This document shows, piece by piece, positions 33,013 through 40,408 of a stretch of 64,000 nt of DNA. Within the stretch, counting starts at the first letter, position 1. The number at the start of each line of letters is the position of its first letter. The notes beneath the pieces are model-generated. The model was not told the origin of the DNA, did not search any database, and saw only the letters and a list, made by a program, of their open reading frames with translations. The DNA comes from Actinomycetes bacterium. GTDB lineage: Bacteria > Actinomycetota > Acidimicrobiia > Acidimicrobiales > RAAP-2. The stretch lies in the NCBI GenBank assembly GCA_021791895.1, contig JAJYVS010000006.1, positions 27,045 through 91,044 of the forward strand, in the 5' to 3' direction. The position numbers and the translations under genes are program-made.

Positions 33013-34514
33013 CCCTGGTGATTGAGGTCCTCGGGGCGTCCCTGGCGCCCGAGGGCGGTCCGATCGGGCTGTTCGCGCTGGCGCCGGAGGGCGAGGGCAC
33101 ATCGAGCGTCCAGACCGGCCCGTCGGCGGAACAGGTGGACCCGGGGCTCCCTGCCCAGCTCGACGCCGCCGAGTGCGCCCGGGAGGGGTTCGCGGCCAAG
33201 GTCGGCCAGGTTCTGCGGGTCTCCGTCTCGCCGGGGCGGCGGGCCCACGTCGTCGGCCTCGGCGAGCCCGACCGGCTCGAGCCCGACCGCTATCGGCGCG
33301 CCGCGGCCGCCTTCGTGCGCTCGGCCGGGCAGGGGGGCGAGGCCACCATGATCGTGCCGTCGGGGGCCCCGGGGGCGGCGCTAGCCGAAGGTGCGATGCT
33401 CGCCACCTACCGGTTCGATCCTTACCGCAGCCAACCTCCCCCCGGACCGCTCGAACGGCTGGTCCTGGTGCCGGCCTCGCCCGAGGACGAGGCGGCGCTG
33501 CGCGACGAGGTGGCGCTCGGGGTGGCCCGGGCCGACGCCGTGGCGTTCGCCCGCGACCTGGTCAACACGCCACCGAGCGACCTCGATCCGAGCGAGTTCG
33601 CCGACCGGGTGGCCGAACGTCTGGCCGGTCGGGCACGCACGAGCGTCGAGATCTGGGATCGTGACCGCATCGTGTCCGAGCGCCTGGGCGGCCTGTTGGC
33701 GGTCGCCCGCGGCTCCTCGGAGCCGCCGCGTCTCGTCCTGGCCAGCTACGAACCGGCGTCGCTCCCCGAGGGCGGAGCCGGGCCCCACGTCGTGCTGGTG
33801 GGGAAGGGGATCACCTTCGACTCCGGCGGGCTGTCGCTCAAGACGCCCGAGGGCATGACGACGATGAAGACCGACATGAGTGGCGCGGCGGCGGTCATGG
33901 CGGCGCTGTCGGCCTGCGCCGAGCTGTCGGTCGGCGTCCGGGTCACGGCCATCGCCATGGTGACCGAGAACATGCCCGGCCCGAGCGCGCTCAAGCCCGG
34001 CGACGTGTTCCGGGCCCGCAACGGCAAGACCATCGAGGTCCTGAACACCGACGCCGAGGGGCGGTTGGTACTGGCCGACGGGTTGTCGTTGGCGTCCGAG
34101 CTCGAACCCGACGCGATCGTCGACGTGGCGACGCTGACCGGTGCCCAGGTGGTCGCCCTCGGCCGCTCCATCGGGGCGCTGTTCGGCAACGACCCCCCAC
34201 TGACCGAGGCGCTGCGCGAGGCCGGCCGGCGTGCCGGTGAGCCCCTATGGCCGATGCCGCTTCCCGAGGAGTACGCCGAGCACATCGACTCGGACGTCGC
34301 CGACATGAAGAACACCGGCCGCACCGGCGAAGCCGGCTCCATCGCCGCCGCCATGCTCCTGTCCCGGTTCGTCGGCGAGGGGCCGTGGGCGCACCTCGAC
34401 ATCGCCGGCCCGGCGCGTTCGGCCGAGTCGTCGGGCTACCTCACCAAGGGCGGCACGGGTTTCGGGGTCCGGACCCTGCTTGAGTACCTCCAGGAGCTTT
34501 CCGCCGGCCGTTGA
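33009..34514 (+). CDS. pepA: Leucyl aminopeptidase (M17)
   Basis: A 501-residue cytosolic dimetal aminopeptidase of family M17. Visible residues of the active site are VGKGITFDSGGLSLKT (Lys and Asp ligands), MKTDMSGAAAV, and the signature NTDAEGRL with the catalytic Asp and Glu. The C-terminal catalytic domain starts near residue 190; the N-terminal domain is less conserved. GTG 33009 overlaps the adenosyltransferase stop (GTGA), so they form an operon, although the enzymes have no obvious link. Confidence 0.92.
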   Translation: MTLVIEVLGASLAPEGGPIGLFALAPEGEGTSSVQTGPSAEQVDPGLPAQLDAAECAREGFAAKVGQVLRVSVSPGRRAHVVGLGEPDRLEPDRYRRAAAAFVRSAGQGGEATMIVPSGAPGAALAEGAMLATYRFDPYRSQPPPGPLERLVLVPASPEDEAALRDEVALGVARADAVAFARDLVNTPPSDLDPSEFADRVAERLAGRARTSVEIWDRDRIVSERLGGLLAVARGSSEPPRLVLASYEPASLPEGGAGPHVVLVGKGITFDSGGLSLKTPEGMTTMKTDMSGAAAVMAALSACAELSVGVRVTAIAMVTENMPGPSALKPGDVFRARNGKTIEVLNTDAEGRLVLADGLSLASELEPDAIVDVATLTGAQVVALGRSIGALFGNDPPLTEALREAGRRAGEPLWPMPLPEEYAEHIDSDVADMKNTGRTGEAGSIAAAMLLSRFVGEGPWAHLDIAGPARSAESSGYLTKGGTGFGVRTLLEYLQELSAGR

Positions 34515-34677
34515 GGGCTGCGGGTCGCCGCTCGGACGCCGCAGAAGCGACCGTCGCCGAACCCAGTCTCGAGGTGGCCACCGGCCGGTGCCTCTGGTCT
34601 GGACATTTGACAAGGCGGTCGAACACATGTTCGCTACCTGGCACCGGGGCACTCCAGCCCCCGCGAAAGGAGTGGAC
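34515..34677. other. Upstream region of the 34.7-38.6 kb block
   Basis: 163 bp between pepA and the small Gly-Gly protein gene. It has a good Shine-Dalgarno AAAGGAG at 34666-34672, but no clear -10/-35 pair. The reading frame of the next gene stays open upstream, so an earlier ATG at 34627 cannot be excluded. Confidence 0.4.
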
Positions 34678-34908
34678 GTGGGGAAGATGCGCATTCTGGA
34701 CACCAGCGGAGACACGGTCATCGCGTGGGAAATCGACAACGACATCTCGGTGAGGGAGGCCGAGGCGGTCTTCCGGCGCCAACTGCTCGCTCGCCAGTTC
34801 GCCTTTGCCCGGCGGTCGGGAGGGACCGCCGAAGAAGCGGAACGTATCGTCTCGTTCGATCCGAGGGCAGATGAAATCCTCTGGGTGCGTCCCATCCAGG
34901 GTGGGTAG
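34678..34908 (+). CDS. Small protein of unknown function ending in Gly-Gly
   Basis: A 76-residue protein. It begins VGKMRILDTSGDTVIAWEID, has a central amphipathic helix (REAEAVFRRQLLARQFAFAR) and ends IVSFDPRADEILWVRPIQGG. A beta-hairpin, a helix and further strands ending in a Gly-Gly tail resemble the ubiquitin-like fold on paper, but no conserved ubiquitin motif is present, so this is only a resemblance. The GTG at 34678 is 5 bases after AAAGGAG; ATG 34687 is an alternative. Its TAG stop touches the TTG start of the next gene, which implies coupling. I recall similar short actinobacterial proteins with an FDP motif, of unknown function. Confidence 0.65.
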   Translation: MGKMRILDTSGDTVIAWEIDNDISVREAEAVFRRQLLARQFAFARRSGGTAEEAERIVSFDPRADEILWVRPIQGG

Positions 34909-35403
34909 TTGGCCGAGTACGAGATCGTCGAAGTACTCGCTGACGGCAGAAGGACGCTTCGGTTCGCCACCGGGCCGCTCGCCGGTCGGATGGTCGTCGC
35001 CTATCCAGCGTCGGAGCTGCACCGACTGCCGCCGACGCCCCGGCCACTTCCTCGTCAACGGACGGAGTCGGCTGACGCCCGCGCCGCGCAACTCCTCAGG
35101 TCCTTGTTGCGACCCGATCAACGGACCGAATGGGTGAGTCGGCATCGATTCACGGTCGCCACGCCGTTCGGGGAAGTGGAGTTCGGCAAGCTGTTGGATA
35201 TCGGGTTCTGGCCACCGACCGGCGAGGAGCTCCGACTTTGCGTGGTTCCAACAGGTGCGGAGCTGCCGATTGCCGACATCTGGACGAACCTGCTCCTTGC
35301 GCTGAAGGCGGATCCCAGATGGTTCTTCACGGTCGCCAACTGGCGCCGCCCCGGTGGTCAGTGGCACCTCGGTCCGGTGCCCGGGTTCGAACGGCGGACC
35401 TGA
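34909..35403 (+). CDS. Uncharacterised 164-aa protein coupled to the Gly-Gly protein
   Basis: A soluble 164-residue protein starting at TTG directly after the preceding stop. It opens with a beta-rich segment (YEIVEVLADGRRTLRFATGP, LAGRMVVAYPASELHRLP), a linker rich in Pro and Arg, then LLRSLLRPDQRTEWVSRHRF and a second beta-domain FGEVEFGKLLDIGFWPP with LCVVPTG and finally ALKADPRWFFTVANW. The pairs DPRWFF and VAN, as far as I recall, recur in unnamed actinobacterial proteins. No catalytic motif or transmembrane helix is seen. Its job is unknown; its tight link to the Gly-Gly protein suggests partners. Confidence 0.65.
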   Translation: MAEYEIVEVLADGRRTLRFATGPLAGRMVVAYPASELHRLPPTPRPLPRQRTESADARAAQLLRSLLRPDQRTEWVSRHRFTVATPFGEVEFGKLLDIGFWPPTGEELRLCVVPTGAELPIADIWTNLLLALKADPRWFFTVANWRRPGGQWHLGPVPGFERRT

Positions 35404-35754
35404 GGTTGGAAATGGCGATCGCCGGGACCGGGCATGTGTCGGATCGTCCGGGGGGCGGCGAGGTCCGAGGCGCTGATGGGGAGGCGAATCGTGGCTCCGG
35501 GCGCGAGCAGAATCGGCAGGGCCAGCTAGCGCGGGCCATCGTCGGCGCGATGCGGTGAACGAGGAACGGTCCGACCGGTTCCGCGTGCCCCGTCCTCTCG
35601 AGCTCCCTCACCGTCTGAGGGTGCGCCGATCGCCCACCGCCGGGGGAACGAGCACCCTGGCGCCGGCGGCTCCGGTCAGAAGGCGGAACGTCGCGGCCGA
35701 TGCTGGAGGCGACGTCCGGCGCTACGGTGAGCGCCGAGCAGGGGGGGGAGCGAG
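35404..35754. other. 351-bp region with at most one tiny frame
   Basis: The region holds a possible 48-residue frame (35412-35558, listed separately). The remaining 196 bp up to the GTG at 35755 show no conserved coding pattern, hairpin or repeat that I can support. Base composition is slightly less GC-rich than in neighbouring genes. Confidence 0.4.
35412..35558 (+). CDS. Possible 48-aa protein or remnant
   Basis: A 48-codon frame starting at an ATG with GAGGTTGGA before it. It is Gly/Arg/Glu-rich (DRPGGGEVRGADGEANRGSG) and ends QLARAIVGAMR just before the stop. The last residues recall the start of the DUF2294 family (ARAIVG-type helix), so this may be a truncated copy of such a gene. The evidence for expression is weak. 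Confidence 0.25.
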   Translation: MAIAGTGHVSDRPGGGEVRGADGEANRGSGREQNRQGQLARAIVGAMR

Positions 35755-37704
35755 GTGCGAGGCGGTTCGCGATCCGATACGTCGCCGCTCGGCGTAGACG
35801 AGGCCGTGACCTGCTTCTTTGACGATCCGATCGAGCTCGACGCAGCGGCATCGCTCCTCGATCGTTGGTTGCGACCCGACGAGGCGGCGGCAATCGTCGG
35901 CGGTTCCTACGGCCGCCGGCGCGCGCTCGCGTTGGCCGTCGCCCTTGGAGCCGTCGCGCAAGGGGCGCGGGTGCTCGTTGCGAGTCCGGACCCTGGCGGC
36001 ACCCGCCTCGCCGCGGTGCTCGCCGGCATGGCGGAGGAATCCGGTCTGCCCGCCGGCGAGGTGGTCGGGATGGACCTTTCCCGTGGGCCGACGCTCGTCG
36101 AGCTCTGGAAGGCCGCAGCGGCGCTCCTGGCGTCCGAGCCGTCCCGGGGTCGCCGCACCCTCGTCCTCATCGACGCCTTCGACGCCTTCGTGCCCTGCCG
36201 CGAGGAGCTGGCCAACCTCCGCAGCACGGCGCAGTTCCTCGGTGCACAACTGATCGTCACCGATCGCACGGGTGGTGACTCGGCGGATCTGGTCACCGCA
36301 TCCGACGTGGCGTTGTTGGTCGCGGAACGGGCGCCCGAGGGGCCAGTTCCGGCCACGATCGCCGCCTGGATCGGTCGGACGACGCGAACGGGTCCGGCGG
36401 ACCACATCAAGCGCTTTGCCCGGCAGAGGGGGCTCCTGGTCGACCCGGCGAGCGCCGAGGAGCAGCGGGACGGGGACGGGGCGCTCTTCGGGTGGCGCCT
36501 GCTGGACCTCACCGTCGGGCTCGCTGGTTCGCTGCGGCTCCGGTCGCCCGCCATGGCGACGATCTGGCCGCACCCGGTCCAAGAAGCGCGTTGCTCACAC
36601 CACCACCCGGTCCCCAATCCCACGTGCGGGTGTGGGATCTACGCCTTCTCATCTCTGGAGGAGGCCTTGGCGAACCACCCACTCAATCGACCGTGCTTGG
36701 TCACCCTGGTCAAGGGCTGGGGACGGGTGGCTCACCACGAGCGGGGCTGGCGGGCCCAGTTCTGCCAGCCGGTGGCGATCTTCGGCGATGTGCCGGTCTC
36801 GGTGAAGACGGAACTGGAGCAGCGCTACGAGTGCGACGTCGTGTCGCTCTACATGGGAAGGAGAGTCCGGTCATGGACATCGGGGCGTTCGTCAGCGTCG
36901 AGGAGATCTCCATCGACAACCAGATCCCAGCCGAAGGCCGAGACGAGGCGGCGGCCCCCGACCCCGACCGAGAGTGCCCGCAGGACGCGGTCGTCGCGCC
37001 GGCAGCCGCCCGCTGAGCTGGACGGGTCTCGGGCAGCCCCCGACGGCCCGCCAGATCCGGGCGATGTCCCCGGAGCGGCCGAGCCGCTGTTCCGGATGCC
37101 GGCCGCGTTCAGAGCGCTGGTCGATTCCGCCCGAGGCCCGAACCCGATCCTGCTGTGGGGTCCGACCGGCTCGGGCAAGTCGTTCCTCACCGACCGCATC
37201 GTCGCCGGTCGCCTACAGGAGAACCCGGGGCTGCGGCTTCTCCGCTCGAGTGCCCGAGGCTGCCTGGCCGAGTGGGTCGACGCGTTGCGGCACAGCAGAG
37301 ATGGTCGGTTCGAACACATTTGGCGCTCTGCCGACCTGGTCGTGCTGGAGCACTTCGAGGAGATCCACAAGAATCGCGAACTTACGGACGCGTTTTGGCG
37401 AGCCGTCATCGTTCCGGCAATCGACGCCGGCTGCCGGCTGATCATGACCTCCTCGTCCCCGCCGCAGGAGATCGACGTGCTCGAGCGTGCGCTGGCCGGC
37501 TGCCCGGATGCCCGGATTGTCAGGCTCCACAGACCCGGGCGCCTCGTGCGCTACCGGTTCGCCGAGCGGCTGGCCCAGGGACGGCTGCCCGAGTCCGAGC
37601 TCGATGATGTCGCCGCCGAGAGCGACAACTTCCATGCGGTCCGCGGCCAGGTGGTCACCCGCCTCGCCCGACGAGCGCTGGAGGGGGCGTCGGCGATCGG
37701 GTGA
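35755..37704 (+). CDS. Degenerate RecA-like / Cys-His / DnaA-like AAA+ three-part frame
   Basis: A 649-codon frame with three parts. Residues 20-235 look like a RecA/KaiC core: AAIVGGSYGRRRALALAVAL occupies the Walker A position but lacks the GKT/S lysine-serine, and TLVLIDAFDAF resembles Walker B. Residues 245-365 form a domain with Cys280, His282-284, Cys291 and Cys293 and the motif CGCGIYAF, then GWGRVAHHERGWRAQ; I recall it from uncharacterised actinobacterial proteins. After an Arg/Ser/Pro-rich linker, residues 448-649 are a DnaA/Hda-like AAA+ domain with Walker A GPTGSGKS (469-476) and Walker B LVVLEHFEEI. Start GTG 35755 has GGGAG before it; GTG 35806 is an alternative. The linker overlaps a coding-like frame at 36873-37016, so this may really be two genes, the second starting near ATG 37096. 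Confidence 0.6.
   Translation: MRGGSRSDTSPLGVDEAVTCFFDDPIELDAAASLLDRWLRPDEAAAIVGGSYGRRRALALAVALGAVAQGARVLVASPDPGGTRLAAVLAGMAEESGLPAGEVVGMDLSRGPTLVELWKAAAALLASEPSRGRRTLVLIDAFDAFVPCREELANLRSTAQFLGAQLIVTDRTGGDSADLVTASDVALLVAERAPEGPVPATIAAWIGRTTRTGPADHIKRFARQRGLLVDPASAEEQRDGDGALFGWRLLDLTVGLAGSLRLRSPAMATIWPHPVQEARCSHHHPVPNPTCGCGIYAFSSLEEALANHPLNRPCLVTLVKGWGRVAHHERGWRAQFCQPVAIFGDVPVSVKTELEQRYECDVVSLYMGRRVRSWTSGRSSASRRSPSTTRSQPKAETRRRPPTPTESARRTRSSRRQPPAELDGSRAAPDGPPDPGDVPGAAEPLFRMPAAFRALVDSARGPNPILLWGPTGSGKSFLTDRIVAGRLQENPGLRLLRSSARGCLAEWVDALRHSRDGRFEHIWRSADLVVLEHFEEIHKNRELTDAFWRAVIVPAIDAGCRLIMTSSSPPQEIDVLERALAGCPDARIVRLHRPGRLVRYRFAERLAQGRLPESELDDVAAESDNFHAVRGQVVTRLARRALEGASAIG
36873..37016 (+). 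CDS. 47-aa protein overlapping the linker of the AAA+ frame
   Basis: A 47-codon frame, MDIGAFVSVEEISIDNQIPA..., preceded by GGAAGGAG at about 8-base spacing. Its codons have G or C at nearly every third position, whereas the overlapping long frame in this stretch has more A and T there and translates to low-complexity Arg/Ser/Pro. On codon grounds the short frame is the better gene. It ends TGA at 37014-37016, just before the region that becomes the AAA+ domain. It may be a small partner whose gene lies between two coupled genes. Acidic, no cysteine pair or helix of note apart from CPQD. Confidence 0.45.
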   Translation: MDIGAFVSVEEISIDNQIPAEGRDEAAAPDPDRECPQDAVVAPAAAR

Positions 37705-37928
37705 ACCCGCGCCGCCCCGGTCGGACAGCTCGCCGACGCCATCGGGACGGACTTCCCGGCCCCCTCGCCGGCCGTACGCCCCGGGCTCGCGGAGTTGCGT
37801 GGGCATCGTGACGGTGAACCGGGAGGAGACCCCGCCCCGGACGAACCCCAGAGGTGCTCCAGGAGGTGGCCGTGATCTGGCGTGCTCGCTGGCCGGCCAA
37901 GATGTCCAACCGGAGCCCGCGGGCGCGC
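37705..37928. other. 224-bp convergent gap, nothing recognised
   Basis: Between the stop of the AAA+ frame and the stop of the opposing 227-aa gene I see no RNA gene, strong hairpin or conserved frame. Confidence 0.4.
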
Positions 37929-38612
37929 TCAGTCGGCCTGGTCGACCTCGCCCTCCGAGGTCCACGCCCACCGGGCGGCCTCGAAGGCGATCGCCGGATG
38001 CGAACCCTGGCGGATGAGATGCCGTTCGATGGCGGCAGCGTCGACGCCGAGCTCGCAAAGGTCCAGGGCGACTAACTTGGCGTGGCGACGCCGACGGGCC
38101 GACGGGTCCGACGCCGCCATCTCGGCCAACCAGTCCCGGTGTTCGATCTGCAGGGTGAAGGGGAGCCGGACCACCAGGCGTCGCCACAACATGGGCATCC
38201 GGGTCCGGACCGCGAGGACCCCGGGTCCGGACCATCGGACCAAGCCGAAGTGGAAGCATCGACGTAGGCTTCGGCCCAACGGGCAGCGATCGTTTCCGGT
38301 CCAAACGAGCCCGAGGCACGTCGCCATCTCGGGCATGTCGACGGTCGATCCTTCCGGGACGGCCTCTAGGAGGTCGGACAACCTGCGGATGAGCCAGGTG
38401 GCAGTGGGTCCGAGCACCGGCAACCAGAACCGCTCGACGTAGCGCGAGCGCGGGTCGAAGCCACGGAGCGGCTCACGGAGCCCCGGGTCCTCCCACGCCT
38501 CGACCCAGACGGTGCGAGATCGCCAGTTGACCACCGGTTCGAGCGGCGCCGCTCCGGTCCTCGGTTGGTCGATGGCCACGACGCATGGTCGGGCAGCGTC
38601 TTTGCCGCGCAC
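37929..38612 (-). CDS. Uncharacterised 227-aa protein
   Basis: A soluble protein of unknown function on the minus strand. It contains RSRTVWVEAWEDPGLREPL, YVERFWLPVLGPTATWLIRR near residues 58-77, SLRRCFHFGLVRW, and a C-terminal helical region with DLCELGVDAAAIERHLIRQG. The segment from YVERFWLPVLGP to the alternating LAVRTRMPML block could be a winged-helix-like fold (WLIRRLSDLLEAVPEG and the helical core), which would make it a DNA-binding protein, but this is a guess. I recall similar proteins in several actinobacteria without names. The start is GTG 38612; shorter starts are possible. It converges on the block of unknown genes to its left. Confidence 0.65.
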   Translation of the reverse strand: MRGKDAARPCVVAIDQPRTGAAPLEPVVNWRSRTVWVEAWEDPGLREPLRGFDPRSRYVERFWLPVLGPTATWLIRRLSDLLEAVPEGSTVDMPEMATCLGLVWTGNDRCPLGRSLRRCFHFGLVRWSGPGVLAVRTRMPMLWRRLVVRLPFTLQIEHRDWLAEMAASDPSARRRRHAKLVALDLCELGVDAAAIERHLIRQGSHPAIAFEAARWAWTSEGEVDQAD

Positions 38613-38704
38613 CTTGCCAAGGAGCTTGCCGCCGAGGGCCAGCGGAGCTGGGCGGTCCTGGACAGGCCCATTAGGGTTCTGCCAGGTTGGAGATTGGAGG
38701 AGCG

Positions 38705-39673
38705 ATGGAGCGGTTCGAGGGGCGCATCGCGGTCGTCACCGGCGGTGGGACCGGCATGGGGCGAGAGCTGGTCCGACAGCTCGCCAGAGACGGGTGCCAT
38801 GTGGCCACCTGTGACGTGTTCGCCGAACCGTTGGACGAGACGCGGGTGTCAGCTCTGGCCGACGCCCCGTCTGGCACCCGGGTCAGCACCTTCGTGGCCG
38901 ATGTCTCCGACGAGCGCCAGGTGCTGTCGTTCCGGGACGCCGTCTCGACCGAGCACGCCACCGACCACATCAACCTGCTCTTCAACAACGCGGGCATCGG
39001 GGGCGGGGGAAGCATGATCGGCGACGACCGCGCCGACTGGGAGCGCACCTTCGGCGTCGACTGGGGCGGGGTCTACAACTGCACCCGGGTCTTTCTCCCC
39101 ATGCTCCTCGCATCCGAGGAGGGCCACCTGGTCAACACGTCGAGCATCAACGGTGTGTGGGGCTCGATCGGACCGACCACGCCCCACACCTCCTACAGCG
39201 CGGCGAAGTTCGCCGTTCGCGGCTTCTCGGAGGCGCTCATCGCCGACTTCCGGGTGAACGCTCCGCACCTGCGCGTGTCGGTGGTCATGCCCGGCCATAT
39301 CGGGACGTCGATCGTGCTCAACTCGGCGAAGGTGTTCGGTCGAGACGCCGACTCGATGGACGACGAGGATCTCGAGCGGGTGCGGCGCCAGCTCGTCTCC
39401 CGGGGCCTGCCGGCCGACGGGGTGTCCGACGAGGACCTGCGCAAGGGAGTCCAGATGATGGGGGAGGCGTTCCGTGACCACGCGCCCACCACTGCGGCCC
39501 AGGCGGCCACCATCATCTTGAACGGGGTGCGGGAGAACCGGTGGCGGATCCTCGTCGGCGAGGATGCCGAGCGGATCGACGCCGAGGTTCGGGCCGACCC
39601 CGAGCACGCCTACGACGTTGAGTTCTGGGAACGCATCCGGGCCAAGGGCCTTTTCGGCGGCTTCGGCTCCTGA
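38705..39673 (+). CDS. Short-chain dehydrogenase/reductase
   Basis: A 322-residue SDR. The NAD(P) site is VTGGGTGMGREL near residue 12, with NNAGIGG, catalytic Ser in VNTSSINGVWG and YSAAK near 165. The C-terminal extension (about 60 residues beyond a classical SDR), including DHAPTTAAQAATIILNGVRE, is typical of larger actinobacterial SDRs that act on steroids or fatty-acid derivatives. The ATG is preceded by GGAGGAG at short spacing. It faces the opposing 227-aa gene and the nitroreductase gene; no operon partner. Confidence 0.85.
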   Translation: MERFEGRIAVVTGGGTGMGRELVRQLARDGCHVATCDVFAEPLDETRVSALADAPSGTRVSTFVADVSDERQVLSFRDAVSTEHATDHINLLFNNAGIGGGGSMIGDDRADWERTFGVDWGGVYNCTRVFLPMLLASEEGHLVNTSSINGVWGSIGPTTPHTSYSAAKFAVRGFSEALIADFRVNAPHLRVSVVMPGHIGTSIVLNSAKVFGRDADSMDDEDLERVRRQLVSRGLPADGVSDEDLRKGVQMMGEAFRDHAPTTAAQAATIILNGVRENRWRILVGEDAERIDAEVRADPEHAYDVEFWERIRAKGLFGGFGS

Positions 39674-39686
39674 GCGAACCGGGTCG

Positions 39687-40307
39687 TCACCACCGCGACC
39701 GGTGCAGCGCGCCGGCACCGGGGGCCGGTCGTCGGGCGAGCGAGGGCGAGGTGGCGTCCCGACCGTCGGGTCGGCCCATGACGACCGCCCCGAAGAGCCG
39801 CCACCCCCCGGGTACCCCGAGTGAGCTGAGCAGCCCGGTCTCCCCCCGGAAGCTCCCCAGGAAGACCGCTCCCAGGCCGGCGTCTTCTGCGCCGAGGAGA
39901 AGCAGCATGGTCGAGAAGGCGGCGTCGCCGAACCAGTACGGCACCGGCCAGGCGTTCTCGCCGCCCTCCCCGAGGTCGAGCGGACCGAGTCCCGCCCCCA
40001 GCTTGTCGGCCTCGCCGTATCGCTCGACATAGGCGCTCGGCGAGCACAGCGAGAGGGCGACGACCGGCGCCCTGGCCAGTCCGGCGAAGCGCCTCGAAGT
40101 ACGCCGCCACTCGGGCGTGGTGGTGCTCGCCCAGTACTCGGCGGTGTCGGGCCCCTCGAGAACCAGCCAGGCCACCCCCCTCGTGTTCCCGGCCGAGGGT
40201 GCCCGCAGGGCGTCGCCGACCAGGCGCCCGACCAGGTCGGGGTCCAGACGGTCGGCGGCGAAGCTGCGGACCATCCGGCGCATTCGGATTGCCTGGGTGA
40301 GCTCCAC
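39687..40307 (-). CDS. Nitroreductase-family protein
   Basis: A 206-residue FMN-dependent nitroreductase-fold protein. The N-terminal RMRRMVRSFAADRLDP, the RAPSAGNTRG region that binds FMN phosphate, and the helices with YWFGDAAFSTMLLLLGAEDAGLG are the family signatures. It probably reduces a small electrophile or handles a flavin-linked cofactor; no function can be fixed. GTG 40307 has AAAGGAG upstream at good spacing, which decides it over a longer frame. It is divergent from the rhodanese-E1 gene by about 100 bp. Confidence 0.85.
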   Translation of the reverse strand: MELTQAIRMRRMVRSFAADRLDPDLVGRLVGDALRAPSAGNTRGVAWLVLEGPDTAEYWASTTTPEWRRTSRRFAGLARAPVVALSLCSPSAYVERYGEADKLGAGLGPLDLGEGGENAWPVPYWFGDAAFSTMLLLLGAEDAGLGAVFLGSFRGETGLLSSLGVPGGWRLFGAVVMGRPDGRDATSPSLARRPAPGAGALHRSRW

Positions 40308-40365
40308 TGGGCTCCTTTCGCCCGCCGACCAGCGTGCCTGGGGGCGGGAATCATGAGCGGACTGG

Positions 40366-40371
40366 TAGGGT
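40366..40371 (+). promoter_or_regulatory. Candidate -10 (TAGGGT) upstream of the rhodanese-E1 gene
   Basis: TAGGGT at 40366-40371 is followed by TTTACCT in a locally AT-rich patch, 37 bases before the ATG at 40409. A GGGGG run sits just before the start. Unlike the leaderless group it would give a short leader. Confidence 0.3.
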
Positions 40372-40408
40372 TTTACCTCGAGCAAGTTCGTCCCAGTCTG
40401 GGGGTCCG

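Noticed and set aside
34678-38612. Defence island or prophage as explanation of the unknown block
   Set aside because: No nuclease, restriction, toxin-antitoxin, capsid, terminase or integrase motif is present, so neither label is supported.
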